Assembly (NCBI RefSeq): GCF_037975245.1
Contig: NC_092577.1
Span: 19,342,898-19,406,897 of the forward strand
From: Apostichopus japonicus
Taxonomy: Eukaryota; Echinodermata; Holothuroidea; Aspidochirotida; Stichopodidae
Reading direction: 5' to 3'
DNA: 64,000 bases
Part shown: positions 34,911 through 45,534 of the stretch, piece by piece
How positions within the stretch are numbered: the first letter of the stretch is position 1
Layout of the letters: each line of letters begins with the position of its first letter
The notes under the pieces: generated by a model
What the model saw: only the letters and a program-made list of their open reading frames with translations
Told to the model about the DNA's origin: nothing
Databases searched by the model: none
Made by a program: the position numbers and the translations under genes

Positions 34911-35755
34911 GTACTAGCGTAGGCCACCTACAGTCTAATTACGGAGGGCATAACAATACAAATGGCGATGCTTATAGCCTCAGATAGGACTAGGATAAAC
35001 ACCTAGACTATGAAAGTGCGCTTTGAATGAAGAATTGTAATGTTAACAGACTTAACAGTTATACAGCATAGTTCTAAATTACCCAGGCCTTACAGTTTCA
35101 GTCGGAAACTCCATTAGAAAGAGAACTCCAAAACTCGTTTGGCCTTCAGGCTTAACGTTAGGGTTGAGCCTAGAAAAGGCCCAGTCCATCTCCAACTAAC
35201 TTATCCTACAAAAGACAAAAATACTTGGCTAGGCCTCCTTGTACCTGTGAACTGTTATAGTTTATTGTCAAATTCTCAGAGTTTGTAATACCTTTCAGTT
35301 TGGCATCAGCATGTATCTTCAAAATTTCTTACTTTGCTCACTTTCATGACCAGGTAATTTCCTACGTTTTGGTTCCAAACTTGCAATCTCCAAGTTCATT
35401 TTGTCATTTGTGGGCCTTGCCTATTGACTTGGAAACTGGGAGCCCAGAAGGGAAACCCTGACGCCACCCTGATTTATAGGATTTTCGTGAAGAATGGGCT
35501 TTAAATATTACTTAATTACTCTCTTGTTATAAAACTTTACTCTCATTTAAAGGCTGACTTTGAAAATACCCTATTTGAAAGGTGTCTAAAGTGAAGGCAA
35601 GCGGAAGCTTAAGAAAGATGCCATCCCTACACTATTTTAGCATAGGACTCATCCCAAAGGAGATGTTCTGTGCCACCAGTGCTACGAAATGTATTAGTAT
35701 TACCAATTGAAGAACTGAAACTACAGTTTAATGATAAACTTCTTATCTTAATCTT
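34911..35755. other. Non-coding stretch
   Basis: No coding-like frame. Lies between the SINE and the 3' end of the RTE-type LINE. Confidence 0.4.
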
Positions 35756-38200
35756 AAATCTGTCTGTGCCAGAAGGCACACAAGTCCAGGAGATCAATCC
35801 TCCACTGGGTCCGGTTTGCAGCTGCGTGGCGTGCAGAATTCCATGTACTCCAGCCTGCGCAGTTCCGCTCCGCCTCCACCATTCTTCGCCACGTGGTTTT
35901 CGGGCGGCCTCTTTCTAAAGGAAGTCCATCCGAGGGCCACAGCACAGTCGTCGTTTTGGTCTTTTCTCAGCACATGGCCGATCCATTTCCATCTCCGTCC
36001 CCTCACCTCCTCGCTGATCTTCTCTGCCCCTGCCATCTCTAGAACTGTCTTATTTGAGACGTGCTGTTGCCATCTGATCTTGTAAATCCTCCTTAGACAT
36101 TTGGTCTGGAAGATGTCAAGTTTCTTTTCCTCTCCTTTTGTCAGTTTCCAAGTCTCGCATCCATAAAGTAGGACTGACAAGACAAGGCTCATGAAAAGGG
36201 AGGCTTTTGTTTTTCTGCTGATGTCGCTGGCCTGTCAGATGCTTGATAGTCGCTTCATCTGTGCGCTGGCCAAGGCTATTCTATTCTTGACATCTGCTGT
36301 GCCTCCACCGTCCTTTGAAACACTTGCACCAAGATAGCTAAAGCTCTCTACCTCTTCCACTTCGTTCACTCTGACCTTCACTTTGTCACCAGTCTTGCTG
36401 TTGGCTTTCATGACTTTGCATTTCTTGCTATTCAGTTTAAGTCCAATTTTGGCTGCATTGTCTTCCGGTTTGGTTGTCTTGTGCTGAAGGTGATTCATTG
36501 CTGAGGATAGAAGGGCGAGATCATCTGCGAAGTCGAGGTCCTCCAGCATGGTTGTGAAGTTCCATCGGATCCCAGTCTTATCACCCTCTACAGTTTTCCT
36601 CATGACCCAGTCAATTACCAGTAGGAAGAGGAAACCTGACATGTAGCAGCCCTGTTTCACTCCCGTCATCACTGGGAACCAGTCTGTTCTTTGATTTTCA
36701 TCGATGACAGAGCACTGGAAGTCCTCATAAAGGGTCTTGACCATCTGGATCAGTTTCTGGGGGATTCCATACTGGTGCATGATGTTCCAAAGGCTCTCTC
36801 GATGTATGGAATTGAAGGCTTCTTCAAAGTCCACGAAGTGGATGTACAGTGTAGCATTCCATTCGTTAACTTGCTCCACAATATTCCTGAGGATGAATAT
36901 GTGGTTGACAGTTCCTCTTCCAGTCCTAAAGCCGGCTTGTTCCCTAAGTGATGAATCCACACCTGTCTGTATCCTGGTGATAAGGATCTTGCTGAGCACT
37001 TTGCTGGCCATAGGCGTAACTCCTCGCCAGTTGTTACACTCTTGAAGGTTACCTTTTTTCGGAATTTTGCATATGAGTCCTTTTGTCCATTGTGTAGGAA
37101 CCGTCTCTTTCTCCCAAATGAGGTCAGAAATCCGCTTTAATTCTAGGCTGGTTTGCTCAATGTCTGCTTTGAGCATTTCTGCTGAAATTTGGTCTGCTCC
37201 AGGGGTTTTTACCGTCTCTGAGGGCCTTCAGTGCAGTTTTTATTTCTCGGATAGTTGGTGCTTCCACTGAGATGTCAAGCTCTTCTGTCTCTTCCTCTTC
37301 TTCTTGTGGTGGTTCCTCTGGTGCATCTCTGTTGAGCACCTCCTGGAAATGTTCTTTCCACCTCCCTAACCTCGCCACTTTATTCTTTAGCAGCTCTCCA
37401 TTCTTGTTCTTCACTGCTGCTGCTTGTCTGGTGTTTTGTCTTGTCAGCTGTTTCACACTATGCTCTCCGCTGCATTCTGTGCTCTTTCTGCTTTCTCCGA
37501 TATCCACCTCCTCTTGTCCTCTTCTTTGTAACCCTCCTTCATTCTGCTTCTTATTCTTTCTGAGCGGGTACTTTCGATCTTAGTCTTGATGCCTTTCCTG
37601 TCATCTATCAATTTCCAGGTGTTGTCACTTATCCATGGCTTGCTTTTCCCCTTTCTAAAACCGAGCACTTCCGCAGACTTGACGTTATGTATTCATTTGC
37701 TGCGCCAACACCTCCTCTATATCTTCGCTCTCGTTCCTGGTCTCTTCCAGCTTGGTCTTTACAGTACTTTTTCCTCGTCTCTTGATTTTTACAGACGTTC
37801 CACGTTTAATCTCGGCTTGGCCTTCTTGTTGTATGAGCTGAGACGTAGCTTGATGCGAGTCCTCACCAGATAGTGGTCGCTGTTGGCGTCAGCTCCCCTC
37901 TTTACTCGAGAGTCCAGGACAGACGACCTCCGTTGTCCGCTGATCAAAAGATGGTCAATTTGGTTTTTGTTCTACCATCTGCCCATACCTATGTTGCCTT
38001 ATGGATGTCTACGTGGGGAAATAGTGTTCCTGTTATTACAAGCCCATTCAGCACAGTCTTTCCCCATTGTCATTCTGTGTACCAAGCCCATGTACACCCA
38101 TTGTCCTCTCATACCCGGTGTTATCCTTGCCGACCTTAGCGTTGAGATCCCCCATAACGATGATGGTAATGATAAACTTGGAAAGTATTGTTCAAGCAAA
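35756..38200 (-). mobile_element. RTE-type LINE, 5'-truncated and decayed
   Basis: Minus-strand order: endonuclease fragments (38200-37680, including MGDLNAKVGKDNTG and an IDHLLISGQRRSS region read across shifts), a linker (37668-37180: KPWISDNTWKLIDDRKGIKT), reverse transcriptase (37176-36235: ADQISAEMLKAD, KIPKKGNLQECNNWRG, the HFVDFEEAFNSIHRE motif, GVKQGCYMSG and DFADDLALLSS), then the C-terminal region (36234-35794: LLYGCETWKLT and RRWKWIGHVLRKDQND). These are hallmarks of RTE/BovB-like endonuclease-RT proteins. One in-frame TGA at 36234-36236 replaces a Trp-like position, and a frameshift lies beside AAAAACCCC near 37205. Several more shifts break the endonuclease. The 5' end stops near 38200, inside the endonuclease. 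Confidence 0.85.
36235..37176 (-). pseudogene. Reverse transcriptase domain of the RTE-type LINE
   Basis: The longest intact stretch of the element, 313 codons. RT motif A is FVDFEEAFNSI and motif C is FADD (about 36520-36531). Upstream the frame shifts, and downstream the TGA stop separates it from the C-terminal domain that continues in the same frame, so it cannot make a full protein. Confidence 0.85.
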
Positions 38201-38389
38201 TGATTATTGAAAACAATCCCACTTCATTAGTTCATTTACAGCTTTGCACTTGGAGCTGGGAAGTCCAGTGTTCAAACTCCATGGCTACTAAGACCATGGC
38301 TCTGGTACTCATTTCGTAAGTCAACTCTTCATCATTTACTTAATCTACAGTATGCATTGTTCTTCCAAATCCCTTCATCATGCTTCTGA

Positions 38390-38529
38390 ACTTGTCATTT
38401 CATTCCGTATTTATTTTTTTGGCTTGCTTGACTTGAGGTTTGTTTGTCAGAGTGGGGTAGTTCCGTTTGGCCGTGACGTTTATGATCCCACATGGCGGGT
38501 CACGTAAAAAGCACTTGTCATTTCATTCC
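38390..38529 (+). mobile_element. 5'-truncated copy of the 11-kb LINE (106 bp) with a perfect 17-bp target duplication
   Basis: ACTTGTCATTTCATTCC occurs at 38390-38406 and 38513-38529. Between them, 38407-38512 matches the 3' end of the LINE at 10818-17012: GTATTTATTTTTTTGGC through CTTGACTTGAG to GTTCCGTTTGGCCGTGACG and CACGTAAAAAGC. It lacks the fold-back segment, so it represents the uninterrupted 3' UTR. This fixes both the 3' terminus of the LINE and the boundaries of the fold-back. Confidence 0.92.
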
Positions 38530-38971
38530 TGTTTTCCTCGACACAAATTTCGAAATTTACCTGTCGAAGGTTAACATGCTGTAAATACATTTGTAATCAT
38601 ACTTACTATTCATGCAGTAGAGACAAATATTTTCTGCCACCCAGCTGATGAAAGCTTTTGCATTTTCTGTAAATTTGTTACATGATATACAGTAGCAAGT
38701 TTACAGAAGGTCCCGGGCACAAAACTGGTCTCACAAATAACCAAGGAGGGACTGAAACTGGAAGGAAGGGTCATGATTATATTGAAATAAGTGATACGAC
38801 CCAGAAATGCTCGGTGATAATACGCTGCATATAAGAGTTTTGTAGATGCCATAACTTTATTTTAGCAGAAAAAAAGTGTTATTTTTTCTTCTTATTGGCA
38901 AGTCTTATGATCTTTTCCTGCTTCCAGTCCTGGGGAATGGTTTGATTCCTCTGTGTACTAACATTTTATAT
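38530..38971. other. Non-coding stretch
   Basis: No feature recognised between the LINE fragment and the AGGTCA-rich repeat. Confidence 0.4.
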
Positions 38972-40930
38972 AACAAGAGCCCAAGGGCACTGTGGTTCCT
39001 TGCTTGGGGTATATGACAATACACATATTATCAAGCAAGATTGGGCTCAAATAGTCCAAGCAATTGTGGCCCTACATGTACGCATAAAGTAACCAACACT
39101 ATAGCCAACACTTTTGTGATCACAAAATGTGATCGGATTTTTGATCAAAAGGCACTTTTGAGATCTAAATATGGCGTCGAAAATGTAAGAAGTATAAGGT
39201 CACCTACAAGCGGGTCAACAGATATGATAACATTGGTGACCACAGATGACATGACCTTTAAGTTTGAAAATGTTCCACCACCCCATTCACAACTTGTCCC
39301 AAATTATCAACCGTGTCACACCTTGGTATTGTGATTTAATTGCATTAAATGTCTAAAAATTAACTTTGAACTTGTATACATAACTTCACACACAAAGGTC
39401 ACCCGTAGGTCAACCAATTGACATTTTTGATCGGTGAGACCTAAACGGAGCATCAAAACTCTAAAAATTCAAACATGTTTTCTTTGCCCATTTTCTAAAT
39501 AAAAAATACTAGTTTTTTAACATTAGCTGACCTTTGGTGACCTTGGATAACATGACCGCTAAGTTGGAAAATATTCCCCTATACCATTCGCAACTTGTCC
39601 AAAAAAATCAACCTTGTCACACCTTGGCACTGGGAGTTATTGCCTGAAATGTCTGAAAATTAACTTTGACCTCGTATAACTTCACACACAAAGCTCATCG
39701 AGGGGTCAACCTGTTGACATTTATGACCAGAAGGTACCTTTAACATCTGAAAATAGCATCGAAACTGTAAAAATCCCCAAAACACGAAAAGGTCACCAGA
39801 GGTCAAATTGAGGTCAAGGGTCACCGAGATGTGGGTGGACAATTGGATTACGTAGAAGCAACTCCCAACCCTAACTGACAATTCGTTCTCAAGTTATCGC
39901 AAAAATACTAGTTTTTTATCATTAATTGACCTTTGGTGACCTTGGATCACATGACCGTTAAGTTTGAAAATATTACCCTATACCATTTGCAACTACTCCA
40001 AAAATATCAACCGTGTCACACCTTGGAACTGGGAGTTATTGCATTAAATGTCTGAAAATTCACTTTGACCTCGTATAACTTCGCACACAAAGGTCACACG
40101 GGGGTCAACCCATTGACATTTATGATCAGAAGGTACCTTTAACATCTGAAAATAGCATCGAAACTATAAAAATCCACAAAACACAAAAAGGTCACCAGAG
40201 GTCAAATTGAGGTCAAGGGTCACCCAGATGCGGGTCGACAATTGGATTACATTGAAGCAACTCACAACCCTAACGGACAATTTGTTCTCAAGTTATCGCA
40301 AAAATACTAGTTTTTTATCATTAATTGACCTTTGGTGACCTTGGATCACATGACCGTTAAGTTTGAAAATATTACCCTATACCATTTGCAACTACTCCAA
40401 AAATATCAACCACGTCACACCTTGGAACTGGGAGTTATTGCATTACATGTCTGAAAATTAACTTTGACCTCGTATAACTTCGCACACAAAGGTCACACGG
40501 GGGTAAACCCATTGACATTTTTGATCGGAAGGTACCTTTGGTATCCAAATCTAGCATCAAAACCAAACATTTTCTTTTTTGCTCGTTTCCTCCCAAAATA
40601 AGCACATTTTTTCTAATGTGACCTTTGACCTTTTGACCTTGGTTTCAGATGTAGTTTAATCTCCTGATTCCAAAAAACAAAACGACAAGTCTGTGCAACC
40701 ATCCTAACTCCGACCGAAAAACTTTGACCCCATATAACTTCGCACATAAAGGTCACACGGGGTCAACCTATTGACATTTATGTTCAGAAGGTACCTTTGA
40801 CATCTGAAAATAGCATCAAAACTGTAAAAATCCCCAAAAACATGTAAAGGTCACCAAAGGTCAAATTGAGGTCAAGGGTCACCCAGGTGCGGGTCGACAA
40901 TTGGATTACATTGAAGCAACTCCCAACCCT
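38972..40930 (+). repeat. AGGTCA-rich interspersed repeat with internal units of about 400 bp
   Basis: Begins AACAAGAGCCCAAGGGCACT, the same end as the inverted copy at 1860-2815. Inside, the landmark TTGACCTTTGGTGACCTTGG recurs at about 39527, 39926 and 40326, and a later copy lies near 40986, giving a unit of about 400 bp. Each unit carries AGGTCACCAGAGGTCA (half-sites 4 bp apart, DR4), then AATTG and another AGGTCA (DR5), then A and GGGTCA (DR1), at 39790, 40189 and, with CCAA, 40848. The class of element is unclear. The array continues into the tandem triplication that follows. Confidence 0.8.
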
Positions 40931-41266
40931 AACGGACATTTCGTTCTCAAGTTATCGCAAAAATACTAGTTTTTTATCATTAATTGACCTTTGTTGACCT
41001 TCGATCACATTACCGTTATGTTTGGAAACGATGCCTTACCCCATTCACAACTACTCCCAAAATATCAACCATGTCGGACCCTGTCAATGGGAGTTATTGC
41101 TGTTTTTAATATATTGGTTTTTGGCATCTAACTGACCTTTGGTGACCTTTGCGGGCACCAAAAACAATAGGGATCTTCCTCTTACTATGGGCTATCCACC
41201 CAACAAGTTTCATCATGATACATCATTTCCTTATTGAGATATCGTGTACACAAGCCAAGCGTCACA

Positions 41267-41312
41267 TACACACACACACACACACACACACATACACACA
41301 CACACACACACG
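41267..41312 (+). repeat. (CA)n microsatellite, repeated in each tandem unit
   Basis: (CA)11-12, TA, (CA)8-9. Identical tracts occur at about 42537-42582 and 43821-43867. Equal length in all three copies argues for very recent duplication, since microsatellites change length quickly. Confidence 0.95.
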
Positions 41313-41328
41313 CCAAGTTGAACGCATA

Positions 41329-41358
41329 GGTTCCTTGCTTTGCAAAAAGCAAGGAACC
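41329..41358. repeat. Perfect 13-bp-arm hairpin at the end of the AGGTCA repeat
   Basis: GGTTCCTTGCTTT, loop GCAA, then the exact reverse complement. The same hairpin occurs in the other two units (42599-42628 and 43885-43914). GGTTCCTTGC is also found next to the opposite end of the repeat at 38993, so the motif marks both ends of the element. Confidence 0.9.
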
Positions 41359-41532
41359 AATAATAAGAACACTAAAATTTAACTTTCAATGCAGAAATAT
41401 GCTACTCTATATTGATCAGCAAAAGGAATAATCATATTGCAGTAACTTATGTATTTATTTAGACTTTGCATTCTATTCAAGATCGTGACACCAAATCAGC
41501 AAAATAAGAACAGTCAATGTAATCAACCATGA

Positions 41533-41697
41533 AGGTCTCAAGTACACCTTTCACAAAATGAACCATTGCCATCATTAAGAACACTGCGAAGGAACATGGA
41601 AACAGTTAAATTTGAGCCAGGTGTTCTGAATGAGGTGTTCCAGAAGTTGGCCATAAAGGTAGGAGCAATGAAGGAGCAAGAGCGAGAATGTGTCTAA
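41533..41697 (+). pseudogene. P-element/THAP9-like transposase fragment, copy 1
   Basis: Same open stretch as the third copy: LPSLRTLRRNMETVKFEPG, then VLNEVFQKLAIKVGAMKEQE and REC. Here an 18-bp deletion removes the codons after REC together with the left edge of the fold-back, and a TAA follows at once. Confidence 0.7.
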
Positions 41698-42800
41698 AAC
41701 GAAGACCTCAAACACGAACATAGAAGACAGAAGACTGGTGAAATCTCTACAACAAAGACATCTGAAACGAAGACTTCGTTTTCGAGAATCGCAATATAGG
41801 CAAATCTCGAAATGGCCGTGTCAGCCCTAGGGACGGGGAGTGGGGATTATGAAACCATTGGTAACGTGGTATGGAGCAAGTCATTAAAGCTTATCAGCAT
41901 CTGTACAACTGTGATCTATTACGGCTTTTTCAAAATTACCATTGACTTTATCTGTCAGGGTTCCTGATATCTTTTTCTTCATATTGTCTGTCTCATTTTC
42001 TTTGGAAAATAAACATCTAATAAGCATTTTACCAATAGGTTCACATACCAAACAAAGTTAGCTTGAAATATCGAAGTCGTCCTTATTCGGTCTCCCTTTT
42101 CGAGATTTGCCTGTACTGCGAAGATCGAAAACGAAGATCGAAAAACAAGGACTTCGATATTTCAACCTAAATTCGTTTTGTATCTGCAACTATTGGTAGA
42201 AACGGACATTTCGTTCTCAAGTTATCGCAAAAATACTAGTTTTTTATCATTAATTGACCTTTGTTGACCTTCGATCACATTACCGTTATGTTTGGAAACG
42301 ATGCCTTACCCCATTCACAACTACTCCCAAAATATCAACCATGTCGGACCCTGTCAATGGGAGTTATTGCTGTTTTTAATATATTGGTTTTTGGCATCTA
42401 ACTGACCTTTGGTGACCTTTGCGGGCACCAAAAACAATAGGGATCTTCCTCTTACTATGGGCTATCCACCCAACAAGTTTCATCATGATACATCATTTCC
42501 TTATTGAGATATCGTGTACACAAGCCAAGCGTCACATACACACACACACACACACACACACATACACACACACACACACACGCCAAGTTGAACGCATAGG
42601 TTCCTTGCTTTGCAAAAAGCAAGGAACCAATAATAAGAACACTAATTTAACTTTCAATGCAGAAATATGCTACTCTATATTGATCAGCAAAAGGAATAAT
42701 CATATTGCAGTAACTTATGTATTTATTTAGACTTTGCATTCTATTCAAGATCGTGACACCAAATCAGCAAAATAAGAACAGTCAATGTAATCAACCATGA

Positions 42801-42971
42801 AGGTCTCAAGTACACCTTTCACAAAATGAACCATTGCCATCATTAAGAACACTGCGAAGGAACATGGAAACAGTTAAATTTGAGCCAGGTGTTCTGAATG
42901 AGGTGTTCCAGAAGTTGGCCATAAAGGTAGGAGCAATGAAGGAGCAAGAGCGAGAATGTTGCCTGAAACTA
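42801..42971 (+). pseudogene. P-element/THAP9-like transposase fragment, copy 2
   Basis: Identical to the third copy up to TGAAACTA (42964-42971), where the left arm of the fold-back begins. The right arm and the rest of the gene are missing because the tandem junction comes at 43486. Confidence 0.75.
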
Positions 42972-44257
42972 GGGTGTGTCTAAAACGAAGACCTCAAACA
43001 CGAACATAGAAGACAGAAGACTGGTGAAATCTCTACAACAAAGACATCTGAAACGAAGACTTCGTTTTCGAGAATCGCAATATAGGCAAATCTCGAAATG
43101 GCCGTGTCAGCCCTAGGGACGGGGAGTGGGGATTATGAAACCATTGGTAACGTGGTATGGAGCAAGTCATTAAAGCTTATCAGCATCTGTACAACTGTGA
43201 TCTATTACGGCTTTTTCAAAATTACCATTGACTTTATCTGTCAGGGTTCCTGATATCTTTTTCTTCATATTGTCTGTCTCATTTTCTTTGGAAAATAAAC
43301 ATCTAATAAGCATTTTACCAATAGGTTCACATACCAAACAAAGTTAGCTTGAAATATCGAAGTCGTCCTTATTCGGTCTCCCTTTTCGAGATTTGCCTGT
43401 ACTGCGAAGATCGAAAACGAAGATCGAAAAACAAGGACTTCGATATTTCAACCTAAATTCGTTTTGTATCTGCAACTATTGGTAGAAACGGACATTTCGT
43501 TCTCAAGTTATCGCAAAAATACTAGTTTTTTATCATTAATTGACCTTTGTTGACCTTCGATCACATTACCGTTATGTTTGGAAACGATGCCTTACCCCAT
43601 TCACAACTACTCCCAAAATATCAACCATGTCGGACCCTGTCAATGGGAGTTATTGCTGTTTTTAATATATTGGTTTTTGGCATCTAACTGACCTTTGGTG
43701 ACCTTTGCGGGCACCAAAAACAATAGGGATCTTCCTCTTACTATGGGCTATCCACCCAACAAGTTTCATCATGATACATCATTTCCTTATTGAGATATCG
43801 TGTACACAAGCCAAGCGTCACATACACACACACACACACACACACACATACACACACACACACACACGCCAAGTTGAACGCATAGGTTCCTTGCTTTGCA
43901 AAAAGCAAGGAACCAATAATAAGAACACTAATTTAACTTTCAATGCAGAAATATGCTACTCTATATTGATCAGCAAAAGGAATAATCATATTGCAGTAAC
44001 TTATGTATTTATTTAGACTTTGCATTCTATTCAAGATCGTGACACCAAATCAGCAAAATAAGAACAGTCAATGTAATCAACCATGAAGGTCTCAAGTACA
44101 CCTTTCACAAAATGAACCATTGCCATCATTAAGAACACTGCGAAGGAACATGGAAATAGTTAAATTTGAGCCAGGTGTTCTGAATGAGGTGTTCCAGAAG
44201 TTGGCCATAAAGGTAGGAGCAATGAAGGAGCAAGAGCGAGAATGTTGCCTGAAACTA

Positions 44258-45257
44258 GGGTGTGTCTAAAACGAAGACCTCAAACACGAACATAGAAGAC
44301 AGAAGACTGGTGAAATCTCTACAACAAAGACATCTGAAACGAAGACTTCGTTTTCGAGAATCGCAATATAGGCAAATCTCGAAATGGCCGTGTCAGCCCT
44401 AGGGACGGGGAGTGGGGATTATGAAACCATTGGTAACGTGGTATGGAGCAAGTCATTAAAGCTTATCAGCATCTGTACAACTGTGATCTATTACGGCTTT
44501 TTCAAAATTACCATTGACTTTATCTGTCAGGGTTCCTGATATCTTTTTCTTCATATTGTCTGTCTCATTTTCTTTGGAAAATAAACATCTAATAAGCATT
44601 TTACCAATAGGTTCACATACCAAACAAAGTTAGCTTGAAATATCGAAGTCGTCCTTATTCGGTCTCCCTTTTCGAGATTTGCCTGTACTGCGAAGATCGA
44701 AAACGAAGATCGAAAAACAAGGACTTCGATATTTCAACCTAAATTCGTTTTGTATCTGCAACTATTGGTAGAATGCTTATTGGATGTTCATTTTCCAATG
44801 AAGATGAGACAGACAATATGAAGAAAAGGAGGGAAGGAAACCTGACAAATAAAGTCAATCGTGACCGCAATTATGAAAAAGCCGTAATAGAGTATAGTTG
44901 TACGGATGCCCATAAGCTTACCTGACTTGCGCCTTACCACCATGGAGGTAAAAACAGCTGTTTTTACCTCCATGTTACCACGTAACCGATGGTTTCATAA
45001 TCCCCACTCCCCGTTCCTAGGGCTGACACGGCCATTAAACCTTATATGATCTACTCCGAGAGTTTCATGACGATTGTATCTGTTTTAAATGATTATTATT
45101 GCAGGTCTTCGTTATTCGGTCTTCCTTTCCGAGATTTGCCTATACTGCTAATCTCGAAAACGAAGATCGAAAAACGAAGACATCTTTATTTGTTTTCGAT
45201 TTTTGCAGTCTTCTATCTTCGGTCTTCGTTTCAGAGGTCTTCGTTTTACACACACCC
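44258..45257. mobile_element. Second fold-back element, 1000 bp, 8-bp target duplication TGAAACTA
   Basis: TGAAACTA is present at 44250-44257 and 45258-45265. The ends are inverted: GGGTGTGTCTAAAACGAAGA on the left and TCTTCGTTTTACACACACCC on the right. The arms pair over most of the element: 44375-44599 with 44773-45035. Between them is an inner hairpin whose arms are 44601-44650 and 44722-44772. CGAAGAC and CGAAGATC motifs are scattered through it. No transposase coding. With a 1-bp offset the ends read YAGGGTGTG, as in hAT elements, but the target duplication then fails, so class is left open. Confidence 0.85.
44941..44974. repeat. 34-bp perfect palindrome between 7-bp direct repeats
   Basis: CATGGAGGTAAAAACAG is followed with no spacer by its exact reverse complement. 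TTACCAC precedes (44934-44940) and follows (44975-44981). The opposite arm of the fold-back (near 44432-44447, and its two tandem copies) has the uninterrupted version, so 41 bp were added here. Confidence 0.92.
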
Positions 45258-45534
45258 TGAAACTAGACGAGATATCAACAACCCCAAGTGTTCAGGACAT
45301 GTTGGCAATGCTTCTCATGCCCTAGTGTCATGTTGAGTGGGATAATCAGTCGTTGGAAGCAAGTGGTAGCCTACCACTACACAGGCTGTTCTTATGACGG
45401 TGCTGCTGTGAAGCTTTTAATAAATAAAAGAAATAACGAAGATCGGTATACACGTGGCTGCAGTTAACAGTGACATGGGAATCATCAATCAAGCAACCCT
45501 CCCATCAATCAAGCAACCCAATCAAAAGGCTTTC

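Larger units (their letters stand above)
40931..44772 (+). repeat. Three tandem, nearly identical copies of a 1.27-1.29-kb unit
   Basis: Copies start at AACGGACATTTCGTTCTC: 40931-42200 (1270 bp), 42201-43486 (1286 bp) and 43487-44772 (1286 bp). The first differs by a 2-bp insertion near 41374 and an 18-bp deletion near 41691; the third has a single base change near 44157; otherwise I see no differences. Each unit holds the end of the AGGTCA repeat, a CA microsatellite, a 30-nt perfect hairpin, a P-transposase fragment and the left half of a fold-back element. Identity this high implies recent amplification or an assembly artefact. Confidence 0.93.
44087..45500 (+). pseudogene. P-element/THAP9-like transposase remnant split by a fold-back insertion
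   Basis: Up to 44257 the frame reads FEPGVLNEVFQKLAIKVG then MKEQERECCLKL. After removal of 44258-45257 and one TGAAACTA copy it continues in the same frame as DEISTTPSVQDMLAM. P-type transposases, including human THAP9, have this order: a 'GIL.EVL..LK......ER.C.LS.DEM' stretch in the RNase H-like domain. Further on, in another frame, come SGHVGNASHALVSC and HVAAVNSDMGIINQATL, matching the 'GH..HALVF' and 'V.SDMG..NQALW' blocks. Stops and shifts lie between. The gene is dead. No N-terminal THAP domain was seen upstream, where the AGGTCA repeat begins. Confidence 0.78.

Noticed and set aside
38230-38300. Possible tRNA B box near GTGTTCAAACTCC
   Set aside because: No A box at the right distance and no cloverleaf fold.
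38972-41358. Calling the AGGTCA-rich repeat a Helitron
   Set aside because: It has an end hairpin but neither a TC 5' end nor a CTRR 3' end, and no AT insertion site was evident.
41149-44016. Three identical open frames containing a His-Thr run over the CA microsatellite
   Set aside because: They arise from the microsatellite and the tandem copies. No start context, domain or splice support.
44258-45257. Assigning the second fold-back to the hAT superfamily from its YAGGGTGTG ends
   Set aside because: If the ends are placed at YAGGG the target duplication no longer matches. With TGAAACTA as the duplication the ends begin GGGTGTG, so class was left open.
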